In this document: positions 6,273 to 12,319 of the stretch, in pieces
Position numbering within the stretch: the first letter of the stretch is position 1
Layout of the letters: each line of letters opens with the position of its first letter
Assembly: GCA_017509065.1 (NCBI GenBank)
Contig: JAFWQM010000159.1
Location: forward strand, 1 to 15,690
Origin: Clostridia bacterium
GTDB lineage: Bacteria > Bacillota_A > Clostridia > Christensenellales > Aristaeellaceae
Direction: 5' to 3'
Length of the DNA: 15,690 bases
Position numbers and translations under genes: made by a program
The notes under the pieces: model-generated
Seen by the model: the letters and a program-made list of their open reading frames with translations, nothing else
What the model was told of the DNA's origin: nothing
Databases searched by the model: none

Positions 6273-8252
6273 TCAGCGGTTCGCCGGAGCGAGCACGATG
6301 GCGGTGCGGGCGGGCAGATACAGGCGCACATGGCTGCCTCCCATTTCCGGGGTCCAGGCGCTGATGGGTTCGCGGTTCACCCGGCCATAGCCGTTGTACT
6401 CGTAATCGTCGCTGGAGAACAGCACCCGGTAGTCCGAACTTTCGCTGACGGGGATAGCGTAATCGGTGTAGCTGTGATCGGGGGAGAAATTGAACGCGAA
6501 CAGCAGGCCGCCCCGCTCGAAGGCGATCACATGGTCGCTTTCATGCACCCATTTGAGGTCGGGGTATTTCTGATCGAAGATACGGTAATCCCGGGCCACA
6601 TGGATCATATCCCGGTCAAAAGCGTACAGGTTCTTGTATTTCAGGTCCGGGTTTTTCAGCAGGCTCCACTGGCGGCGGCAGTAATGGAAGCTGTTGCCGT
6701 TGCCGGGGCGGGGGAAGTCGATCCATTCCGGATGGCCGAATTCATTGCCCATAAAGGCGAGATACCCGGTGCCGCCCGCCGCTAAGGTGATCAGGCGGAT
6801 CATCTTGTGCAGGGCCACGGCCCGGTCAATCACCAGGGTATGGCAGTCCTCCCGCATGGAATCGTACATGGCGGCGTCGGCCAAACGGAAGATCACGGTC
6901 TTGTCGCCCACCAGGGCCTGATCGTGGCTTTCCACATAGGCCACGGTGGGCGCGTTGCGGAAGGTGAGCTCGCGCCAGATATAGCCCAGATTCCAGTCCT
7001 CGTCCTTGACATTTTTAATCAGCTTGATCCACATATCCGGCAGGCCCATGCCCAGGCGGAAATCAAAGCCGATGCCGCCCTCCGGCACAGGCTCGCACAT
7101 GCCTGGCATGCCGCTCATATCCTCGGCGATGGTCAGGGCCCGGGGATTCACCTGACGGATCAGTTCGTTGGCCAGCATGAGATACACCACCGCCTGCAAA
7201 TCGGTGTTCATGGTGAAATACATATTCAGGCTGCTGAAATTGGTGCCCAGGGCGTGATCATGATACAGCATGGAGGTGACTCCGTCGAAGCGGAAGCCGT
7301 CAAAATGGTATTCCTCCATCCAGAATTTGAGGTTGCTCAACAGGAAATGCAGCACCTCGGGCTTATCGTAATTGAAGCATTTGGTGCCCCAGGCGGGATG
7401 ATCGCCCTCCGCGCCGTCATGGAAGAACTGCCAGGAGGTGCCGTCGAACAGGTTGATGCCCTCCAGGGTGTTGCCCACCGCGTGGGAATGAACCACGTCC
7501 AGCAGCACCCGGATGCCCATTTCGTGGGCCTTGTTCACCAAGTATTTCAGGTCATCCGGCGTGCCGAAGCGGCTGGAGGCAGCAAAGAAGTTGCTCACCT
7601 GATAGCCGAAAGAGCCGTAGAAGGGATGCTCCATCACCGCCATCAATTGGATGGTGTTGTAGCCCGTGGCTTTCACGTGGGGCAGAATATTGTCGGCAAA
7701 TTCCCGGTAGGTGGCGATGCGGTAATCCTCGCTGGCCATGCCGATGTGGGCCTCGTAGATCAGCACTGGTTCCTTACTGGAAAAGCCCTGATCGGTCCAG
7801 GGGTAGGGCTCCAGATCGTCCCACACCTCGCAGCACCAGCTGCCGTTCTGCCAGTCCTGGATGGCTCGCCGGGTGTACAGCGGCAGATGCTGGGTCAGGC
7901 GGTCGCCGTTCTTCACGATGGTGATTACCTTGCTGCCCTTTTTCAGGGTATCCCCTGGCAGGAACAGTTCCCAGTTGCCGTTATCCAGGCGCTTCAAGGG
8001 CGTATCGGTCCAGTGCCAGTCGTTGAAATCTCCCGCTAAATACAATTGATCCGCCGCCGGGGCCCACTCCCGGTACACCCATCCGTCATCCTGATAATGG
8101 AAACCGTAATAGTGGTGGGCATTGGCAAAATCCTTCAGGGCCCCGTTTTCACCAATCAGTTGGCGGCGTTTGCCTAAATACCAGTCCATCCGCAGGTTGA
8201 TATCCCCCTCGAAGGGCTGAAGCTCGGGATGCTTTTCCAGAATGCGGTACAT
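6273..8252 (-). CDS. glgB: 1,4-alpha-glucan branching enzyme, GH13 (subfamily 8, eukaryote-like type)
   Basis: Makes alpha-1,6 branches in glycogen by cutting and transferring alpha-1,4 chains. The 659-residue protein has an N-terminal CBM48-like domain (about 50-140, YREWAPAADQLYLAGDFNDW) and a GH13 barrel. The barrel shows region I DVVHSH (252-257), region II GFRFDGV with nucleophile D323, region III TIAEDMSG with acid E377, and region IV YVESHDQ with D444. A C-terminal all-beta domain follows. DVVHSHA...NTLEG, FDGVTSMLYHDHG-like and EDMSGMPG resemble the animal/plant branching enzymes (GH13_8) rather than the E. coli-type GlgB (GH13_9). It begins 15 bases after the GH2 stop, and AAAGGGG lies in that gap, so the two form one operon. 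No other glycogen gene is visible. Confidence 0.92.
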   Translation of the reverse strand: MYRILEKHPELQPFEGDINLRMDWYLGKRRQLIGENGALKDFANAHHYYGFHYQDDGWVYREWAPAADQLYLAGDFNDWHWTDTPLKRLDNGNWELFLPGDTLKKGSKVITIVKNGDRLTQHLPLYTRRAIQDWQNGSWCCEVWDDLEPYPWTDQGFSSKEPVLIYEAHIGMASEDYRIATYREFADNILPHVKATGYNTIQLMAVMEHPFYGSFGYQVSNFFAASSRFGTPDDLKYLVNKAHEMGIRVLLDVVHSHAVGNTLEGINLFDGTSWQFFHDGAEGDHPAWGTKCFNYDKPEVLHFLLSNLKFWMEEYHFDGFRFDGVTSMLYHDHALGTNFSSLNMYFTMNTDLQAVVYLMLANELIRQVNPRALTIAEDMSGMPGMCEPVPEGGIGFDFRLGMGLPDMWIKLIKNVKDEDWNLGYIWRELTFRNAPTVAYVESHDQALVGDKTVIFRLADAAMYDSMREDCHTLVIDRAVALHKMIRLITLAAGGTGYLAFMGNEFGHPEWIDFPRPGNGNSFHYCRRQWSLLKNPDLKYKNLYAFDRDMIHVARDYRIFDQKYPDLKWVHESDHVIAFERGGLLFAFNFSPDHSYTDYAIPVSESSDYRVLFSSDDYEYNGYGRVNREPISAWTPEMGGSHVRLYLPARTAIVLAPANR

Positions 8253-8267
8253 GCTGTTTTCCCCTTT

Positions 8268-10025
8268 CTATCGTTCCAAATTGATCCGCCGGATTTCCTC
8301 GATGCTGGCCTTGGGGCGGCGTTCCATATCCAGCAGGCCGTTCACTTCCTGAAACACGTCCGTCAGCTGTGTATAGCAATAGCCCTGGAAGCCCGGCATA
8401 TGCTTGAATGCCTGGGTAATGGCCTCGAACCGGGCAAGGAAGCTCTTTTCGTCCTTTTCCGCGTCGCTGTAGCCCCAGCTGCCGCCGCCCATATCCTTTT
8501 CCATGGCGATGCCGCCGTACTCGGTCAGCAGCAGCGGTTTGCCGCTGTGATCATAGCCCTCCGCCGATAGGATGCTGCCGGGTTGCACGGCGGAGTGCAG
8601 CAGCGCTTCCCGGTCCTGATAATCCCTGCTCAGGTCCTCCGGACGGGCGGTGTAATCGTGAATGGTCACAAGATCGGTGCTCGCCATCTCCCAGCCGTCG
8701 TTGCCGGACACCAGGCGGGTGCCGTCCAGCGTATGAACCAAATGATACAGGGCATCGGCCAATTGCTGGGCCTCCTTCTGGAAGCGGATGCAGGGCACGC
8801 CCCAGCTTTCATTCAGCGGGGTCCAGGTGATGATGCAGGGATGGTTGTAATCCCGTTTGATCGCTTCGCTTAGATCGCGGATCATGTTCCTTTTTTCGCT
8901 GTCCCGCAGCCAGTAAGCGCTGGGCAGCTCGCTCCACACCACCAGGCCCAAACGGTCCGCCCAGTAGAAATACCGGGGATCCTCAAATTTCTGGTGCTTC
9001 CTGGCCCCGTTGTAGCCCATGGCCAGGGTCAGTTCCACGTCCTTTTTCAGTGCCTCGTCGCTGGGCGCGGTAAGCAGGCCATCCGGCCAATAGCCCTGAT
9101 CCAGGATCAGCCGCTGGAAGAACACATCGTGATTCAGCATCACGCAGCCGCCGCTCACATCGATGCGGCGGAAACCGAAATAGGTGTCCACCGTATCAAA
9201 TACTTCCCCGGCGGACAGCGTTTCGATCGTCAAATCATACAGTGCGGGATTGCCGGGCTGCCATAAATGAACGCCGTTCAGCGTTTCATCATGGTTCATA
9301 TACAGTTCGGTCTGAATGAACCGGTCCGAAGTGATCGTGACCTCCTGCCGGGCGGTTATTTTATCCTTGTACCGGGCGGTGAGCCGCAGTCTTCCTTCCG
9401 GAGGGATGGCGTTCAGTTCCGCTTCCACTTTTACGGAACCCGTTTCAATGTGCGGCGTGAGCCGGAAATCAACGGGATAATATTCCCCCACGCCCTCCAG
9501 CCACACGCTCTGCCAGATGCCGCTGACCGGCGTGTACCAGCAGGCGAAAGGCTCGGGCCGGTAGCTTTGCTTGCCCCGGGGCTGGTCAAAGTCCAAGCGG
9601 TCCTCACAGCGGACGGTGACGCGGCAGTAGTTCTTCCCGTCGGTCAAATCGGTAATATCGAAGGAAAAGGGCGTGTATCCCCCTTCGTGACCGCCTAAGT
9701 ACTGCCCGTCCAGCCACACGTCGGCCCGATAGTCCACCGCGCCGAAATGCAGCAAGCGTCGCAGGGAACGCAGGTTTTCCGGCACGGCGAATTCCCGCTC
9801 GTACCAGATTACGTCACAGTGGCGCTGATCGTCGATACCTGACAGCTTGCTTTGATAGGCGAAAGGCACCTGAATCTCCAGCGGGTACTTTTTTTCCCGA
9901 TACCAGGCTTCCTTTTTCCCCACGTTTTTCTCATCGAAAGCAAACCGCCATGGACCGTTCAGCGTGAGCCAGTTTTTCCGCAGGCGGTCTGGCCGGGGAT
10001 GCTCCGAACGAAGAACGATGGCCAT
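8268..10025 (-). CDS. glycoside hydrolase family 2 protein (beta-galactosidase/mannosidase/glucuronidase type)
   Basis: Retaining exo-beta-glycosidase of 585 residues. The order is sugar-binding jelly roll (about 15-180, with NGPWRF, WYEREF and DVWLDGQYLG), Ig-like domain (about 185-285), then TIM barrel. The acid/base glutamate is E406 in TPLNESWG and the nucleophile E502 in LLLTEYGG. KHQKFEDPRYFYWADRLGLVVWSE is the conserved barrel block. At 585 residues it is close to the beta-glucuronidase size and lacks the long C-terminal domains of LacZ. The substrate cannot be set from sequence alone. No signal peptide, so cytoplasmic. ATG 10025 follows AAAGGGG. The gene ends with TAG immediately before glgB, and the two share a promoter and terminator. 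Confidence 0.9.
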   Translation of the reverse strand: MAIVLRSEHPRPDRLRKNWLTLNGPWRFAFDEKNVGKKEAWYREKKYPLEIQVPFAYQSKLSGIDDQRHCDVIWYEREFAVPENLRSLRRLLHFGAVDYRADVWLDGQYLGGHEGGYTPFSFDITDLTDGKNYCRVTVRCEDRLDFDQPRGKQSYRPEPFACWYTPVSGIWQSVWLEGVGEYYPVDFRLTPHIETGSVKVEAELNAIPPEGRLRLTARYKDKITARQEVTITSDRFIQTELYMNHDETLNGVHLWQPGNPALYDLTIETLSAGEVFDTVDTYFGFRRIDVSGGCVMLNHDVFFQRLILDQGYWPDGLLTAPSDEALKKDVELTLAMGYNGARKHQKFEDPRYFYWADRLGLVVWSELPSAYWLRDSEKRNMIRDLSEAIKRDYNHPCIITWTPLNESWGVPCIRFQKEAQQLADALYHLVHTLDGTRLVSGNDGWEMASTDLVTIHDYTARPEDLSRDYQDREALLHSAVQPGSILSAEGYDHSGKPLLLTEYGGIAMEKDMGGGSWGYSDAEKDEKSFLARFEAITQAFKHMPGFQGYCYTQLTDVFQEVNGLLDMERRPKASIEEIRRINLER

Positions 10026-10045
10026 ATTGAATTACCCCTTTCGGC

Positions 10046-10063
10046 GGCGCGGCGATGCGCGCC
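10046..10063 (-). other. GC-rich hairpin in the leader of the GH2 gene
   Basis: GGCGCG and CGCGCC (6-bp perfect stem, 6-base loop) lie just upstream of the GH2 ribosome binding site in the leader RNA. It could affect translation initiation. No trailing T-run, so it is not a terminator. Confidence 0.4.
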
Positions 10064-10110
10064 GGGAATTGATAAACGTTCTGAACGCGGTGTTTTTTCT
10101 TTCCTTTTCT

Positions 10111-10139
10111 ATCATAAAGCATAAACCGTTTTTTTGCAA
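10111..10139 (-). promoter_or_regulatory. promoter of the GH2-glgB operon
   Basis: On the minus strand, TTGCAA (10139-10134, 4 of 6) and TATGAT (10116-10111, 5 of 6) have ideal 17-base spacing. Transcription is predicted near 10104, giving a leader of about 78 bases. It is divergent from the GH20 promoter. Confidence 0.75.
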
Positions 10140-10150
10140 GCAGGGTTATG

Positions 10151-10180
10151 GCTTTTTCCGCTTCCGGCGCTTGAAAAAGC
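10151..10180. repeat. perfect 8-bp inverted repeat overlapping the GH20 -35 box
   Basis: GCTTTTTC (10151-10158) and GAAAAAGC (10173-10180) are exact reverse complements separated by 14 bases. The right arm covers most of the -35 TTGAAA. It is a candidate binding site for a repressor of the GH20 gene. A second, nested arm pair is CCGCTT (10158-10163) and AAGCGG (10177-10182). Confidence 0.5.
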
Positions 10181-10199
10181 GGGGAAAATGTGGTATTTT
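10171..10199 (+). promoter_or_regulatory. promoter of the GH20 gene
   Basis: A -35 TTGAAA (10171-10176, 5 of 6) and a -10 TATTTT (10194-10199, 4 of 6) are 17 bases apart, with an extended -10 TGG immediately upstream. Predicted start is near 10206, about 30 bases before the ATG. Confidence 0.75.
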
Positions 10200-10236
10200 A
10201 TTGGCAGAAATAAACATGATGGAAAGGAAGCAGTTC

Positions 10237-12270
10237 ATGGAAAGAAAAGCGTGGCCCTACCGGGGCTTTATGCTGGACCCGGCCCGGCATTTTTTGCCTG
10301 CCCAAGACGTTTGCCGCGTCATCGAAGCCGCAGCGACCTGCGGCATGAACCGGATGCACTGGCATTTGACGGACGATCAGGGCTGGCGGCTGGAAATCAA
10401 AAAGTATCCCCTGCTCACCCAGGTGGGCGCCTTTCGCGGCGCCTCCTATTTCAGCGATCGCGTGTCCGAAACGGAAAACAACTGCGGGTTTTATACCCAG
10501 CAGGAGGTCCGGGATATCGTGGCCTTCGCCAAGGAAAAAGGCGTTGAAATCGTGCCCGAAATCGAGGTGCCCGGCCACGCCAGCGCCATGCTGGCCGCCT
10601 ATCCGCAGTTCGGCTGCCGCCGCGCGCTGCCAAGGCTGTCGGGAGAAGTGATTGATGAACAGCCCTATACTTACCGCGTCATGACCTACGCCGGGGTGTT
10701 CCCCAACCTGATTTGCGCGGGCAAGGAAAGCGCCGTGCGGTTCCTGAAAGACATCTTAGACGAGGTAGTGGACCTGTTTCCCGGCCCCGCAGTCCACATC
10801 GGCGGCGACGAAGCCGTGAAAATGCACTGGCGGCGCTGCCCGGACTGCCAGAAGCGCGTGCAGGAAGAAGGGCTCGCTGACGAACGCGCCCTGCAGCGGT
10901 CCTTGGTGCTGGAAATCGGGGCATATCTGGCAGAGAAGGGCAAAAAAACAATCGTTTGGAACGAATGCTTAGAGGGCGGCGGCCTGCCCCCGCATTTCAT
11001 CGTGCAGCACTGGCTGGGCAATAAAAAAGAAACCAAAGCGTTTATGGCGGGCGGCGGGCAGGTGATCTGTTCCGACGTGGAGTATTACTACGTGAACCGG
11101 CCCTATTCCAGCATCGACGCCTACGGTATCTGGAATGCGCCGCTGGTACCCGATTACGCGGAAGGGCATGAAGAAAACCTGCTGGGCTTGGAATGCACCC
11201 TGTGGGCCGAGCGGATCACCAATGTCCAGCGGGCGGCTTATCTGCTGTTTCCCAGGGCCGCGGCGGTGGCCATGAAAGCACTGGGACAGGATGATGCTCC
11301 CGATTGGGACAGTTTCCAAAGCGTCCTGCGGGAAAAGATGGCTGCGGTGGAAGCCCTGGGCCTGACCCCCGGACCGGAGGAAAACTGGCGCATGGCCGAG
11401 GACGCGGCAGAGGAAGAGAAGAAAATCGAAGAACAGGTGCGCCACGCGCCGCGCATGGAAGAAGTGTTCCGGATCAACGACGGCATGCTGATTCAGGACG
11501 GCCTGGAAAGGCTGCTCCATGCCATTCATATGCCCCGCCCCTTTGCCCTGCGGGTCATGGACTTTGCCTGGGGAGGGCTGAAAGACTTTTCCGGCGGCCC
11601 GCCGGAGGAAGGGAACGACGGGGCCGAAGAAATGGCGCGGCAGTTGATCACAGCCGCTCAAAACCGCTGGAACGGCCCCTGGCGCGATCTGCCCGAAGAG
11701 GTGATGATCGAAACCATGGGGTGTTTCACCCGGTTCGTACAGGAGCATTTCCGGTCCTACGGCACATACGGCTTCGACCGGGGATTCTGGACCACCCGGC
11801 AGATCAATGCCAAACTGTTCCGTTTAGGCGAATTGGAATACGAATTGCTGGAGGAAGGGGACGGTCGGTCCATTGTCTTGCACATCCCCTCGGACTGCCG
11901 TTTGGAAGCTTCTCTGCTGAACGCCTCCGTGGATCGAGCGAAAGCGTTCCTTGCCGATTATTTCCCCGCGTGGAAGGACGCGCCCATCACCTGCGAATCC
12001 TGGCTGCTCTCCCCCGCCTTGGCCGAACTGCTTCCCCCTGAGTCCCGCATCCTGCGCTTCCAGCGAGCTTTCGACCTGACGCCCTGCACGGACGACGAAC
12101 GGGAAGCCGTGCTGCAATGGGTCTATCATTTAGCCCCGCCCCAGCAGCAGGGCATATCCCTGGACGCTCTGCCGGAGGACACCAGTTTGCAGCGCAATAT
12201 GAAGCGCTTCCTGCTGTCCGGCGGCATCGTCACCGCCGCCAGCGGACCTTTGACGAGACGTTTCGCGTAA
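10237..12270 (+). CDS. GH20 beta-N-acetylhexosaminidase fused to a GNAT_C-type acyltransferase-like domain
   Basis: Residues 1-345 form a GH20 barrel that removes terminal beta-GlcNAc/GalNAc by substrate-assisted catalysis. Motifs are RGFMLDPARHFL (9-20), NRMHWHLTDDQGWRLEI (38-54), EIEVPGHA (108-115), the catalytic pair in HIGGDE (D191, E192) and LGLECTLWAE (316-325). The usual N-terminal GH20b domain is absent. Residues about 375-677 do not belong to GH20. A Glu-rich helical linker (381-405) leads to a helical part with YGFDRGFWTTRQINAKLFRLGELEYEL (511-537), then LHIPSD (548-553), a CESWLLSP...LLPPESRILRFQR block (586-610) and LPEDTSLQRNMKRFLLSGG (645-663). This matches my recollection of the NAT_N/GNAT_C N-acyltransferase architecture in Bacillota and Actinobacteria. 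I see no classic GNAT (Q/R)xxGxG/A acyl-CoA loop. No signal peptide. ATG 10237 is preferred (AAAGGAAG at 10223-10230) although the frame is open from 9964. Confidence 0.88.
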   Translation: MERKAWPYRGFMLDPARHFLPAQDVCRVIEAAATCGMNRMHWHLTDDQGWRLEIKKYPLLTQVGAFRGASYFSDRVSETENNCGFYTQQEVRDIVAFAKEKGVEIVPEIEVPGHASAMLAAYPQFGCRRALPRLSGEVIDEQPYTYRVMTYAGVFPNLICAGKESAVRFLKDILDEVVDLFPGPAVHIGGDEAVKMHWRRCPDCQKRVQEEGLADERALQRSLVLEIGAYLAEKGKKTIVWNECLEGGGLPPHFIVQHWLGNKKETKAFMAGGGQVICSDVEYYYVNRPYSSIDAYGIWNAPLVPDYAEGHEENLLGLECTLWAERITNVQRAAYLLFPRAAAVAMKALGQDDAPDWDSFQSVLREKMAAVEALGLTPGPEENWRMAEDAAEEEKKIEEQVRHAPRMEEVFRINDGMLIQDGLERLLHAIHMPRPFALRVMDFAWGGLKDFSGGPPEEGNDGAEEMARQLITAAQNRWNGPWRDLPEEVMIETMGCFTRFVQEHFRSYGTYGFDRGFWTTRQINAKLFRLGELEYELLEEGDGRSIVLHIPSDCRLEASLLNASVDRAKAFLADYFPAWKDAPITCESWLLSPALAELLPPESRILRFQRAFDLTPCTDDEREAVLQWVYHLAPPQQQGISLDALPEDTSLQRNMKRFLLSGGIVTAASGPLTRRFA

Positions 12271-12279
12271 AATGCAATC

Positions 12280-12319
12280 GACCGGCTGCCCTTGCATCAA
12301 GAGCAGCCGGTCAGCTTTT
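12280..12319 (+). terminator. intrinsic terminator of the GH20 gene, overlapping the end of the mannosidase gene
   Basis: GACCGGCTGC (12280-12289) pairs with GCAGCCGGTC (12303-12312), and an inner CTTG/CAAG extends the stem around a CAT loop. TTTT comes three bases after the stem (12316-12319). The convergent mannosidase stop is at 12320-12318. On the minus strand the downstream T-run is weak, so it may stop that transcript only partly. Confidence 0.8.

Noticed and set aside
6807..8039. A 410-codon open frame on the plus strand
   Set aside because: It is antisense to glgB, with low-complexity His/Gly/Val/Gln composition and no ribosome binding site. glgB is certain from its GH13 motifs.
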